A stretch of DNA of 64,000 nucleotides from Desulfovibrio sp. (lineage in GTDB: Bacteria > Desulfobacterota > Desulfovibrionia > Desulfovibrionales > Desulfovibrionaceae). This document shows positions 26,596 to 35,493 of this stretch, piece by piece; position 1 is the stretch's first letter; the number at the start of each line of letters is the position of its first letter. A model generated the notes under the pieces. The model was not told where the DNA came from. It saw only the letters and a program-made list of their open reading frames with translations, and did not search any database. Where the stretch lies: the NCBI GenBank assembly GCA_022839785.1, contig JALHJW010000008.1, forward strand, positions 137,435 to 201,434, written 5' to 3'. The position numbers and the translations under genes were made by a program.

Positions 26596-26900
26596 GGCTT
26601 CCTCCCGTTTGGAGGTTTGACGGCAGGCCCCGAAATGGGGCCCGGGCCTCGTTATGGACGGAACCGGCCCGAGGTCGCAGGCGATGTTTGGCGAACGGTC
26701 GCCCGATCGCGGCAGGCGGCCCGGCGGACAGGTCCCGCCGGGTTATCCCAAAATCCGGGCAAAGTCCACGAGAATGCGAACCCTGAACCGACGCGGCCCG
26801 ACGGCGCGCCTGACCGGGAAGGATCTGCGGGGCGGTGGCTGAACACGGCTGCGGCCCCGCCCGGATTCTTCGGCGCGCCGGGCGAAAGATGCGCGGCGGT
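26596..26900. other. 305-base gap upstream of the liv-type operon
   Basis: No gene or RNA recognised. It must contain the promoter for the operon starting at 26595, but I could not identify convincing boxes or an operator. Confidence 0.5.
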
Positions 26901-28055
26901 TCAGGCCGCGCCGCCCTCCCGGGCGCGCCGCAGCTGCCCGGGAATGAACTGGCAGGCGGTCAGGGAGCAGAGCGCGAGCCCGGTCGCGGCCAGGAAGACG
27001 ATGCGGTAGTCCGTCATCCAGGCCAGGCCGCCCAGGGCCGGGATGAGCACGGCCGCGATGTGGTTGATGGTGAAGCCCACGGCCATGGTCGGCGCGATGT
27101 CGCCCGGCTGGCTGATCTTCTGGAAGAAGGTGTTGATGGACATGGCGAAGTTGAAGACGAGGTTGTCCAGGATGTACATGGCCGCGGCCAGGAATTTGCT
27201 CTCGGTGAAGGCGTAGACCAGGAAGACGACGAAGAGGGTGGCGTATTCGAGGGTCAGGAGCCTGCGCTCGCCGTAGCGGTTGACCGCCCGGCCGATGAGG
27301 GGGTTGGCGGCCCAGTTGACCAGGTTGTTGACCACGAAGAGGGCCGTGATCTCGCGCACGGAAAAGCCGAAACGCTGCACCATGAGCAGCACGGCGAAGG
27401 CGATGAAGATCTGCCGCCGCGCGCCCGACAGGAAGGTGAGCAGATAGTAGAGCCAGTAGCGGCGGCGCAGGACCATGCGCTTGCGCTGCGGCGGCAGGTC
27501 CGCCCGGCTCGGGTCCATGCGCAGCCCGGCCAGGGCGAGCAGGACCACGACTCCGCCCAGGCAGCCGTAGAGCGCGGGGTAGCCCAGGTAGGGGGCTGCG
27601 AACCAGATGGCCGCGCCCACGGCGATGTTCGTGGCCGCAGCCACGGAGCGCAGGCGGCCGAGGACCAGGGGGACCGTGGCGCGGTCGAAGTACTGCAGGG
27701 TCAGGGACTGGTTCACGGTCTCGAAGTAGTGGAAGCCGAAGGACATGAGCAGGGTGGTGGCGAGCAGCCCTGGAAAGGAGGGGAAGAGGCCGGTGCAGCC
27801 CACGCCCACGCCGAGGAGGAGCACGGAGAGCACGCCCAGCCGGTGCTCGCGCACGAGGAGCAGGAGCCAGACCACGAACAGGGCCAGGAAGCCAGGCACC
27901 TCGCGCACGGACTGGATGACGCCCACGTGCAGGCCGTCCAGCCCCGCGGCCTCCACGGCGAAGTTGTTGAACAGCGTGCTCCAGCCCTGCAGTCCGGCCA
28001 CCGCGGCCACGGAGAGCAGGATCAGGAAGAGGAGCATGCGGCGCGATTCGTTCAT
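26901..28055 (-). CDS. major facilitator superfamily transporter
   Basis: A 384-residue protein with about 12 hydrophobic segments and an MFS layout. The central cytoplasmic loop is basic (PPQRKRMVLRRRYWLYY). The start ATG 28055 has GGAG upstream and gives a clean first helix (RRMLLFLILLSVAAVAGLQG); the open frame continues further upstream without support. The substrate is not recognisable; it stands alone between the liv-type operon and the YgjP-like gene. Confidence 0.85.
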   Translation of the reverse strand: MNESRRMLLFLILLSVAAVAGLQGWSTLFNNFAVEAAGLDGLHVGVIQSVREVPGFLALFVVWLLLLVREHRLGVLSVLLLGVGVGCTGLFPSFPGLLATTLLMSFGFHYFETVNQSLTLQYFDRATVPLVLGRLRSVAAATNIAVGAAIWFAAPYLGYPALYGCLGGVVVLLALAGLRMDPSRADLPPQRKRMVLRRRYWLYYLLTFLSGARRQIFIAFAVLLMVQRFGFSVREITALFVVNNLVNWAANPLIGRAVNRYGERRLLTLEYATLFVVFLVYAFTESKFLAAAMYILDNLVFNFAMSINTFFQKISQPGDIAPTMAVGFTINHIAAVLIPALGGLAWMTDYRIVFLAATGLALCSLTACQFIPGQLRRAREGGAA

Positions 28056-28221
28056 GGCTGTCGCTCCAAAGGGGTGCGGCGCGGGGCTGCGGGGGCGCTG
28101 GTCGCGGCGGGCGGGTTGACGGCGGGGGGCTTGGGGTGCATCAGGGCCTCTGGCTGCGTCCGGATGACGCGCGGATCGGCCGTGCATACCCGGAGCGGGC
28201 TCGCGAGGCAACGGCAAAGAC

Positions 28222-28944
28222 ATGGATGCGGACGCGAAGGACAGGGAAGGAGCGCCGGACTGGCGGCTCAAGGTCAGCCCGCGCGCCCGGCGCGTGACGT
28301 TGCGGCTGTCCATGGCCGAGGGGCTGTGCGTGGTCGTGCCGCGCGGCTTCGATGCGCGCCGCGCCCCGGCCATAGTGGCCGAGCGCGCCGACTGGATCGC
28401 CCGCCACATGGCCCGGATGACGGCCCGCTACGGCCGCGCGCCGGGCGTCCCGCCGTCTCTGCCCGGGGGGCTCGATCTGCGCGCCTGCGGCGAGATCTGG
28501 CCGCTCGACGTCTGCCCCGGCCCGGGGCGGCCGCGCCTCGTGCAGAACGCCGGACGGCTCCTTCTTGCGGGCGCGGAGGAGGCGGAGGCGCGGCGCGAAC
28601 TGCTGCTCGGATTCCTGCGCCGCCGGGCCGCGGCTGTGCTGCCGCCGCTGCTTCGGGAGTTGGCCGCGGCGGCGGGCGAGCGCGTGGGCGCGGTGACGGT
28701 GCGCAACCAGAAGACCCGTTGGGCGAGCTGCTCCTCGCGCGGAACGATCAACTGCAACTGCCGCCTGCTCTTCCTGCCGCCCGGTCTGACGCGCTACGTG
28801 CTGCTGCACGAGCTGGCCCACCTCCGGCACATGGACCATTCCCCGGCCTTCTGGGGGCGCGTGGCCGAACTCGATCCAGACTGGCGCGGCCACGAACGGG
28901 AACTCGGCCGGGCCGGGCCTCTGGTCCCGCCCTTCCTGGCCTGA
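28222..28944 (+). CDS. YgjP-like (DUF45) zinc metallopeptidase
   Basis: A 240-residue protein of the YgjP/WLM family. The zinc motif HELAHLRHMDHS (H-E-x2-H plus a downstream His) is at about residues 195-206 and the preceding RNQKTRWASCSSRGTIN stretch is the family signature. The N-terminal part (about 12-80) is a beta-rich region. Function in cells is poorly known; it is predicted to be cytoplasmic. Divergent from the MFS gene. Confidence 0.9.
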   Translation: MDADAKDREGAPDWRLKVSPRARRVTLRLSMAEGLCVVVPRGFDARRAPAIVAERADWIARHMARMTARYGRAPGVPPSLPGGLDLRACGEIWPLDVCPGPGRPRLVQNAGRLLLAGAEEAEARRELLLGFLRRRAAAVLPPLLRELAAAAGERVGAVTVRNQKTRWASCSSRGTINCNCRLLFLPPGLTRYVLLHELAHLRHMDHSPAFWGRVAELDPDWRGHERELGRAGPLVPPFLA

Positions 28945-29016
28945 ACGAGGTTTCCTTCGCCTGCCGCATCTGGTAGGGGTGAGTCGCAGGAACCGCAGAA
29001 CCGGAGCCCTGGCGCC

Positions 29017-29526
29017 ATGCACGCACACCGCCTTCTTCCCCTTCTCGCCGCGGCGGCCCTCGCCGTCCTCCTCGCCGGCTGCTCCCAGATGAGCGTCCGC
29101 CACCTGGACCGCGCTCCCTGGAGCACGGGCGGCAACGAGACCCTGAGCCTCAAGTTCTGGCGCTTTGAATACGCCGTCGAACCCCAGGCCGACCGTTTCC
29201 GCATCACCGGCCGGGCCTATCCCGTGAAGGAGACCCTGCCCGAATGGGTGGACTGGATCGACGAGCTGTGGATGGCCGCGTACATCTCGGACGCGTCCGG
29301 CAAGGTTCTGGCGGACGATCTGCACGTCTATCTGCCCGGCCCGCTCGACGCGGCCAAGGGCGTGCCCATAGACTTCACGCTCAAGCCCGGCCGGATCGAG
29401 GACGGCAGGCTGTTCCTGACCTTCGGCTACCGCATGGCCCTGGGCCGCGGGAAGTCGAGCGGCGCGGCCCCCGACCCGAACCGGCGGCAGTTCTTCGCCA
29501 ACGAGAGGGCCGTGGAAATCTTCTAG
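29017..29526 (+). CDS. hypothetical lipoprotein
   Basis: A 169-residue protein with a lipoprotein signal peptide; the lipobox LLAGC places the lipidated cysteine at residue 22. The mature part is rich in Trp and aromatic residues and resembles no family I recognise. It is followed by the flavin reductase gene after 38 bases, so the two may be co-transcribed. Confidence 0.75.
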   Translation: MHAHRLLPLLAAAALAVLLAGCSQMSVRHLDRAPWSTGGNETLSLKFWRFEYAVEPQADRFRITGRAYPVKETLPEWVDWIDELWMAAYISDASGKVLADDLHVYLPGPLDAAKGVPIDFTLKPGRIEDGRLFLTFGYRMALGRGKSSGAAPDPNRRQFFANERAVEIF

Positions 29527-29564
29527 CTGTGGCGGCCGCCCCGCCAGACCCCGCGGAGGAACCG

Positions 29565-30146
29565 ATGAAGAAGATGCAGATGGGGCCAGCGCCCCTGCTC
29601 TATCCCATGCCCGTGATGCTGGTGGGGGCCATGGTCGACGGCCGCCCTAACTTCATGACCGCGGTCTGGGGAGGCATCGCCAACCAGACTCCGCCCATGC
29701 TCTCCGTGGCCGTGCGCGAGTCGCGCCAGACCATGCGCGGCATCCGCCAGGAACGGGCCTTCTCGGTCAACGTGCCGCCCGCCTCCCTGGTGGCCGAGGT
29801 GGACTATTGCGGCATCGTCAGCGGCTCCAGCGAGGACAAGGTCCGGACCTGCGGCTTCGACATCTTCTTCGGCCGCCTGGGCGAGGCGCCGCTCATCAGT
29901 CAGTGCCCCCTGTGCCTGGAATGCCGGGTGGAGCGGACCATCGAACTGGGCACCCACGTACTGGTGCTGGGCGAGATCATGGAGAGCCACGTCAGCGAGG
30001 CGTGCGTCACCGACGGCCTGCCCGACCCGGTGAAGATGGACCCGCTGCTCTACCTCTCGGGAGTGTCCAAGTGCTACGCCAGGCTCGGCGAGATCGTGGG
30101 CCCGGCCTTCTCCGCGGGCCTTCGGCTCAAGAAGGGAGATGGATGA
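29565..30146 (+). CDS. flavin reductase family (FMN-binding split barrel) protein
   Basis: A 193-residue protein of the flavin reductase-like/FMN-binding split-barrel family. YPMPVMLVGAMVDGRPNFMTAVWGG is located at the N terminus (residues 13-37), followed by SVNVPPASLVAEVDYCG; this matches the family found in sulfate reducers and archaea. It probably binds FMN and moves electrons. The ATG at 29565 has GCGGAGG upstream. Its stop overlaps the start of the CRP-like gene (ATGA). Confidence 0.88.
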   Translation: MKKMQMGPAPLLYPMPVMLVGAMVDGRPNFMTAVWGGIANQTPPMLSVAVRESRQTMRGIRQERAFSVNVPPASLVAEVDYCGIVSGSSEDKVRTCGFDIFFGRLGEAPLISQCPLCLECRVERTIELGTHVLVLGEIMESHVSEACVTDGLPDPVKMDPLLYLSGVSKCYARLGEIVGPAFSAGLRLKKGDG

Positions 30147-30769
30147 AGGGATTCCAGGTCAGGACCTTTATCAAGGGGCAGGTCATCTTCCGCGAGGACG
30201 AGGCCGGGGAGGTCGCCTTCGTCCTGACCGAGGGCAAGGTGGAGATCGCCTCCCGCGTGGAGGGCCGTAAGAAGGTCCTGGCCGTGCTCGAACCGGTCAA
30301 CGTGCTGGGCGAGATGGCCCTGGTGCAGGAGGGCGGAAAACGCACGGCCACGGCCACTTGCCTTGAGGACTGCAGGCTCGTGGGCGTGACCCGCGAAAGT
30401 TTTCAGAAATTTTTGGAGCAGTCTCCGCCCTTCATCTCCGCCCTGGTCAACGTGCTCGTGCAGCGGCTGCGCGCGGCCACGAAGCTGGCCCTGCGCGCGG
30501 CCAACCCGGTGCAATCCCTGCTGTTGAACATTCACTTCCTGCACAGGAACGGCCAGACCGCCATTCCCCTGGACGACCTGTGCGCCACCATGGGGTGCTT
30601 TCTGATGCAGGATCCGGGGGAACTCGAAAGAAAACTCGCCGAACTGGCCGCGGAGGGCTGGATTTCCATCGCGGGCGAGGCCGGGAAGCGCACCGTGTCC
30701 GTGGCCGACGCCGGGCGTCTGGCGCGCTTCGACAACAGCTGCCGCGCCTCGGTGGGCGGCCGGGAATAG
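30143..30769 (+). CDS. cyclic-nucleotide-binding-domain (CRP/FNR-like) protein
   Basis: A 208-residue protein. Residues about 5-120 form a cNMP-binding beta-barrel (GQVIFREDEAGEVAFVLTEGKVEI, then VNVLGEMALVQEGGKRTATATC). The C-terminal part (about 135-200) may be a winged helix (PLDDLCATMGC, LERKLAELAAEGWISI) but lacks the canonical CRP helix-turn-helix, so DNA binding is uncertain. It overlaps the flavin reductase gene by four bases and is convergent with the YcaO gene. Confidence 0.82.
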   Translation: MKGFQVRTFIKGQVIFREDEAGEVAFVLTEGKVEIASRVEGRKKVLAVLEPVNVLGEMALVQEGGKRTATATCLEDCRLVGVTRESFQKFLEQSPPFISALVNVLVQRLRAATKLALRAANPVQSLLLNIHFLHRNGQTAIPLDDLCATMGCFLMQDPGELERKLAELAAEGWISIAGEAGKRTVSVADAGRLARFDNSCRASVGGRE

Positions 30770-30784
30770 GCGGGACCGTTCCTC

Positions 30785-32464
30785 TCAGCCGCCCAGCAGG
30801 CCCTCGATCCTCGCCATCAGCCGCGGACTGACGCGGCGTGCCGAGCCGAAGTCCAGGGCCAGTTCCAGTCCCGGCACGAAGCATTTGGCGACGGGAATGC
30901 CGAGATCCTCCCGCGTCAGGTCCACGTAGACGGGCTCGAATCCGTGGCGGGCCAAGACCTCCTCCAGCAGGGCGAGGTCGTGGTCTGGATGGCCTGTGGC
31001 ATGGCTGGGCAATTCCTCCAGGCGCCTGACGGGCAGCTCTTCGGGCCAGGGACGGGTGGCCGGGCCGCCGGGATAGGGATGCATGGTTTCCAGCATGGCC
31101 GAGAGCGCGGCCCTGGGGCCGGAGAGCGAACAGGCCGTGCCCTTGACCACCGCGCCCTCCTGCGTGACCACGAAGGCCTTGTAGCAGGGCACGCCGAATT
31201 CCGTGGCGATATCCTGGAACGCCACATGCATGCCCTGCGCCTCGTAGTCGGCCAGGAGCTTCGCGACCTCCGGGGCGTCGGCCGCGAGGCGGAAGCAGCG
31301 GGACGGATCGAAGAGCCCCAGGGCCTCGGCGTCGCGCTCCAGCACCTCGCACAGGGCCGCGACCCTGGCTTGGCTCACGGTCATTCCCGAGGCCAGGCCG
31401 GTGGAGTCGAGGGAGGAATAGAGCCCCGGCTCGTCCAGGTTGCAGAAGAGGAAAACGAGCTGCGGCGGCACGAGCACGGGCCGTCCGTCCGGGGCCTCGC
31501 CCTCCATCCAGTAGAGCATCTGCCCGGCGTAGGGCGCGTCCGGGGCCAGGGCGTCCAGGTCCAGGGTTTCGCGTCCCTCGCTACGCAGCTCGTCCGCCCC
31601 CCCGATCTCCAGGGCATAGGGCCGGGCGCGGCCGAGCACGCCGTCCAGGCCGAAATCCGCATAGCTGCAGACGCGCTCCGCGATCTCCATGTACAGCGAG
31701 GCCCGGGCCGCATCGAGGGTCAGGCCCTTGCCGTAGCTGATCTGCACGCCTTCCATCGCGTAGTCCAGGCCGCCGTTTTGCACCCGCACGGCCATGTTCC
31801 AGCGCCGCATCAGGGCGATGGGCGAAAGCGAGGCGGTGTGGCGCTGCTCCACGTCGTTGAAGACCTCGTCGAGGGTCCCCAGGCGGGAAAGCGCGTGGCG
31901 GAAGACCTCTCCTGCCGGGGGGAGGTCCGCCGGGGCGGGAAGCCCGCCGCCGAAGCGTTCGGCGAAGACGGCCGCGGCCGTGTCCGGGCTCCTGGGCGTG
32001 GCGGGCTGGGCCACGCGGGGCAGGCCGCGGCAGATGGCCCTAGGCAGGGGGTCGTGGCGCACGATGTTGTCCTCGACCAGCCGCAGCCACTGGCGGTGCT
32101 CCTCGCGGTCGGGCCTGAGCGCGGCGGGGATGAGGGGCAGGGGCGAGAATCGCGCCAGGCCGGGCAGGTCCAACCCCTCGAAGAGGCGTTGGAACTGCGC
32201 ATACTCCGGGTGCATGAGGCAGGCCTCGTAGAGGAGGGCCTGGAACGGCGGCGGGTCCTCGGCCACGGCGCGCGCGCACAGGCCGTGGAACTCCTCCTGG
32301 CCGAGCTTCTCCAGCATGGAGAGCAGGAAGCGGCGCATGAATTCGTCGTTCTGATGCGCCTTGATGTAGGCGATGGCCTGGGCCGGGGTGGCGACGCCGC
32401 CCGGCACGGCGGCGAAGTAGCCCACTCCGGCGGCCGTGGATTCGCGTTGCAGGGTGTAGCGCAT
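30785..32464 (-). CDS. YcaO-family ATP-dependent cyclodehydratase-like protein
   Basis: A 559-residue protein. Residues about 1-145 form a helical N-terminal region of unknown role. The YcaO domain occupies about 200-559 with ATP-binding motifs SYGKGLTLDAARASLYMEIAER and ALCEVLERDAEALG at about 244-266 and 392-405. YcaO enzymes activate backbone amides with ATP to make azolines, thioamides or amidines. The C-terminal PxPxP of azoline-forming members is absent, and no TfuA partner or precursor peptide gene is adjacent. An alternative is the E. coli YcaO-like role linked to ribosomal protein S12 modification by RimO. Confidence 0.9.
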   Translation of the reverse strand: MRYTLQRESTAAGVGYFAAVPGGVATPAQAIAYIKAHQNDEFMRRFLLSMLEKLGQEEFHGLCARAVAEDPPPFQALLYEACLMHPEYAQFQRLFEGLDLPGLARFSPLPLIPAALRPDREEHRQWLRLVEDNIVRHDPLPRAICRGLPRVAQPATPRSPDTAAAVFAERFGGGLPAPADLPPAGEVFRHALSRLGTLDEVFNDVEQRHTASLSPIALMRRWNMAVRVQNGGLDYAMEGVQISYGKGLTLDAARASLYMEIAERVCSYADFGLDGVLGRARPYALEIGGADELRSEGRETLDLDALAPDAPYAGQMLYWMEGEAPDGRPVLVPPQLVFLFCNLDEPGLYSSLDSTGLASGMTVSQARVAALCEVLERDAEALGLFDPSRCFRLAADAPEVAKLLADYEAQGMHVAFQDIATEFGVPCYKAFVVTQEGAVVKGTACSLSGPRAALSAMLETMHPYPGGPATRPWPEELPVRRLEELPSHATGHPDHDLALLEEVLARHGFEPVYVDLTREDLGIPVAKCFVPGLELALDFGSARRVSPRLMARIEGLLGG

Positions 32465-32653
32465 GGTTGTGCGGGCCGTCGGCCCTTCCTCCTTGTGCGG
32501 CGTCGGACTGGCCCGGCGCGCGCCGGGCAGGCACAGGCCTACTCCGCTTCGGCTTCGGCTTCAAGGGACCTTGAAAGGGGGGAAATTGCCCCGGAGGCGG
32601 AAGGAGCGTGGCCGCACTTGGCGCTACGGGCCGGATGGAGTACAGGGGCCGGG

Positions 32654-33517
32654 ATGAAGAAGAAAGTCTTCCCGTTCACCTATTCGGTCTGGTGGAACCT
32701 GCTGCTGCTGGTCGCGGGCTCAGGCCTCTGGGCCTGGGCGTTCAAAGCCATCGTCATCCCGCACAAGTTCTTCACCGGCGGCGTGGCGGGCCTGGCGCTT
32801 CTTTGCAGCTACTGGGCCGGGCTCGTGCCTGCGGGCGTGTGGTACTTCGCGCTCAACGTGCCCATCTTCCTCCTGGCCTGGATATTGGTCAGCCGCCGGT
32901 TCCTCTTCTACAGCATCTTCGGTATGTCCTGCCTGTCCATCCTGGTGGAGGTCATGCCCTGGACCTTTCCGGTGCAGGAAAAAGGCCTGGCCGTGCTGGC
33001 GGCGGGCACGATCATGGGCGCGGGCGCGGGCATCGCGCTCCGTTCGCTCGGATCGCTGGGCGGCACGGACGTCTTCGCCATCATCATGTCCCAGCGCTGG
33101 GGATTTCGACCCGGCCAGGTGGGCTTCGCCTTCAACCTGCTGGTCTTCAGCCTCGGCCTGTGGCTCTACGACGTGGATCAGGTGCTCTACTCCCTGGCCA
33201 TGGTCTTCGTCTCCGCCTGGGTCATGGAGTATTTCCTGGGCATGTTCAACAAGCGGCGCATGGCCCTGATCATCTCGGACAAGACCGAGGAGATCGCGCG
33301 CCGGATACTGCACGAGATGCGGCGCGGCTGCACCTATCTGCACGGCCGCGGCGCGTATACCGGCAAGGAGCGCGAGGTGCTCATGACCGTGGTCAACGGC
33401 GTGCAGGTCAAGCGTCTGGAGGAACTCGTCTTCACCACCGACCCGGACGCCTTCATGATCGTGGACAGCACCCTCAACGTGCTCGGACAGGGCTTTTCCG
33501 AGCGGAAGACCTATTGA
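32654..33517 (+). CDS. YitT family membrane protein
   Basis: A 287-residue protein with five or six membrane helices (about 1-200, DUF161 fold) and a C-terminal soluble DUF2179 domain (about 205-285, ALIISDKTEEIARRILHEM and VLMTVVNGVQVKRLEE). GSLGGTDVFAIIMSQR is a family signature. The function of YitT proteins is unknown. It is followed one base later by the SAM hydrolase gene, so an operon is likely. Confidence 0.9.
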   Translation: MKKKVFPFTYSVWWNLLLLVAGSGLWAWAFKAIVIPHKFFTGGVAGLALLCSYWAGLVPAGVWYFALNVPIFLLAWILVSRRFLFYSIFGMSCLSILVEVMPWTFPVQEKGLAVLAAGTIMGAGAGIALRSLGSLGGTDVFAIIMSQRWGFRPGQVGFAFNLLVFSLGLWLYDVDQVLYSLAMVFVSAWVMEYFLGMFNKRRMALIISDKTEEIARRILHEMRRGCTYLHGRGAYTGKEREVLMTVVNGVQVKRLEELVFTTDPDAFMIVDSTLNVLGQGFSERKTY

Positions 33518-33518
33518 C

Positions 33519-34343
33519 ATGCGCGGCCCCGTCGTCCTGCTCACCGACTTCGGCCTCGCCGACCCGTACGTCGGACAGCTCAAGGCCGTGCTCCTGCGCG
33601 CGGCCCCCGAAGCGGCGGTCATCGACCTGGCGCACGAGGTCTCGCCCTACAATATCGTGCAGGGAGCCTTCTTCCTGGCCGCGAGTTGGCCGCACTTCGC
33701 CCCGGGCGCTATCTTCCTCGCGGTGGTCGATCCCGGCGTGGGCACCGAGCGGCGCTGCGTCATGGCCGAGGCCGAGGGACGCTGGTTCGTGGGACCGGAC
33801 AACGGGCTGTTCACCCTGGTGCTGAACCGGCATCCGGCCGAACGCGCCTTCGAGTTGGACTGCGAGGCCGGTGGAGCCTCCAGGACCTTTCACGGCCGCG
33901 ACGTCTTCGCCCCGGCCGCGGCCGCCCTGGCCCGCGGCGACGCGCCCGAATCCCTGGGCAGGGAAATGCGGCCCCAGGCGCTTTTGCGCGCCGAATGGGC
34001 CGAGCCCAAGTCCTTTCAGGGCGGGGTGGTGGCCCACGTCATGCACGTGGACCGCTTCGGCAACTGCGTGCTCAACCTGGACATCGACCAGTGGCTGCCC
34101 ACGGTCGCGGCCTGGGACTCCCTGGCCCTGCTCCATCCCGTGTCCAGGCCCCTGTCCCTGTGCGAGGTCTACGGCCGTCTGCCCACGGGCGAGGCGGGCC
34201 TGCTGCCGGGCAGCCAGGGCTATCTGGAGCTGGCCGTGAACCGGGGGTCGGCCAAGGCCCTCCTGGGGCTGGGCATCGGCGACATGGTCCGCCTGGGCCG
34301 CGCCGCGCCGCCCGCCCGGGGCAGGACGAGGGCCGGGAAATGA
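33519..34343 (+). CDS. SAM hydroxide adenosyltransferase (SAM hydrolase, DUF62 family)
   Basis: A 274-residue protein of the chlorinase/fluorinase-related family. Motifs: LLTDFGLADPYVGQLKAVLL, VDPGVGTERR, GPDNGLFT and HVDRFGNCVLN. Characterised bacterial members split S-adenosylmethionine to adenosine and methionine using water. The physiological reason is not known. It ends in an ATGA overlap with the next membrane-protein gene, which in turn overlaps cobS. Confidence 0.92.
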   Translation: MRGPVVLLTDFGLADPYVGQLKAVLLRAAPEAAVIDLAHEVSPYNIVQGAFFLAASWPHFAPGAIFLAVVDPGVGTERRCVMAEAEGRWFVGPDNGLFTLVLNRHPAERAFELDCEAGGASRTFHGRDVFAPAAAALARGDAPESLGREMRPQALLRAEWAEPKSFQGGVVAHVMHVDRFGNCVLNLDIDQWLPTVAAWDSLALLHPVSRPLSLCEVYGRLPTGEAGLLPGSQGYLELAVNRGSAKALLGLGIGDMVRLGRAAPPARGRTRAGK

Positions 34344-34747
34344 CGCTTTTCCTCAAGGCCGCAGCCATGTGGCTGGTCTTTCTGCTGCTCGCCTGCGGCA
34401 ACGGTTTCGTGCGGCAGACGTTCACGGCCGGTCTGGCGGGCGAGACGGCGGCGCGCCAGGGCCACACCATCGCCCTGGCCCTGGTCTTTTTCCTGCTGGC
34501 CCGCTGGTTCACGCGCGCCGCAGGCCCCGCGGGGCTGGACGGCCGCTGTCTGCTCGGCCTGCTCTGGGCGGGGGCCGCCGCGCTCTTCGAGATCGGCCTC
34601 GGCCGCGCCCTGGGCATGCCCTGGGAACATATCCTGGCGGACTGGAACGTGGCGGCCGGACGGCTCTGGCCGCTCGCGCCCCTCGCCCTGCTGTTCGGGC
34701 CGGTCCTGGCCGGGCGCGGAGGAACGGGGCGGAGGGGACGGCGATGA
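34340..34747 (+). CDS. small membrane protein of unknown function
   Basis: A 135-residue protein with four hydrophobic segments (about 5-20, 42-57, 65-85 and 108-124) and a basic C terminus. It overlaps the SAM hydrolase gene in front and cobS behind by four bases each, so it is co-translated with both. No family is recognised with confidence. Confidence 0.75.
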   Translation: MTLFLKAAAMWLVFLLLACGNGFVRQTFTAGLAGETAARQGHTIALALVFFLLARWFTRAAGPAGLDGRCLLGLLWAGAAALFEIGLGRALGMPWEHILADWNVAAGRLWPLAPLALLFGPVLAGRGGTGRRGRR

Positions 34748-35493
34748 GTTTCATATCGGACGTGCGCGTGGCCTTGGCCTTCCTCTCGCGTCTCGCGCCC
34801 GCCCGGGCCGAGAGCGAGAAGGCCATGGCCGCGAGCCTCAAGGTCTACCCCCTGGCCGGACTGGCCATCGGCCTCGTGGCCCTGACGCCGGTCTGGTTCG
34901 GCGCGTTCGGCGGCAGGCCGCTGCTGCAGGCGGCCGTGGTCCTTGCCGTGGCGGCGTTCGTGACGCGCGGCCTGCACTGGGACGGACTGGCCGACGTGGC
35001 CGACGCCTGGGGCTCAGGAGCGCGGGGCGAGCGTTTCTGGCAGGTGCTCAAGGACAGCCGCGCCGGGGCCTTCGGGGTCATGGGCTGCAGTCTGGCCGTG
35101 CTCTTGCAGGCGGCGGCCCTGGCCGAGACGCTCGGGGACGGGGCCGCGGGCGTGGCGCTCTTCGGCTTCGTCTTCGGCCGTTTTCTGGCCGTGGGGCTGG
35201 CCCATCTCGCGGCGCACCGCGGGCAGAGCCTGGCCCGGCCGGGACTTGGCCGGTTCTGTCTTGACGGCGCGGCCCCTGGCCCGGCGCTTTTCGCCGCGGG
35301 GCAGACGCTGCTGGCCGGGCTGCTGTTCTGCCCTCCCGCCGTCCTGGTCTGGACGGCGGGGCTCGCCGCAGCCGGAGTCTGGACGCTGCTGCGCCTGGCA
35401 AGGGCGCAGGGGGGGCTGAACGGGGATTTTCTGGGCAGCGCGATAATCTGGGGCGAGGCCGCGGTCTGGCTCAGCTGGTCTTTGGCGAATTGA
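34744..35493 (+). CDS. cobS: adenosylcobinamide-GDP ribazoletransferase
   Basis: A 249-residue integral membrane enzyme that joins alpha-ribazole to adenosylcobinamide-GDP, the last step of cobalamin assembly. The signature GLHWDGLADVADAWGS and, after it, KDSRAGAFGVMG and GRFLAVGLA are the family core. It is slightly shorter than some homologues but complete. The 3' end overlaps the convergent hybrid kinase gene by 23 bases. No other cobalamin genes and no cobalamin riboswitch were seen here. Confidence 0.93.
   Translation: MSFISDVRVALAFLSRLAPARAESEKAMAASLKVYPLAGLAIGLVALTPVWFGAFGGRPLLQAAVVLAVAAFVTRGLHWDGLADVADAWGSGARGERFWQVLKDSRAGAFGVMGCSLAVLLQAAALAETLGDGAAGVALFGFVFGRFLAVGLAHLAAHRGQSLARPGLGRFCLDGAAPGPALFAAGQTLLAGLLFCPPAVLVWTAGLAAAGVWTLLRLARAQGGLNGDFLGSAIIWGEAAVWLSWSLAN

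Noticed and set aside
33518..34743. A cobalamin riboswitch controlling cobS.
   Set aside because: cobS starts inside the preceding gene and there is no leader that could hold one.
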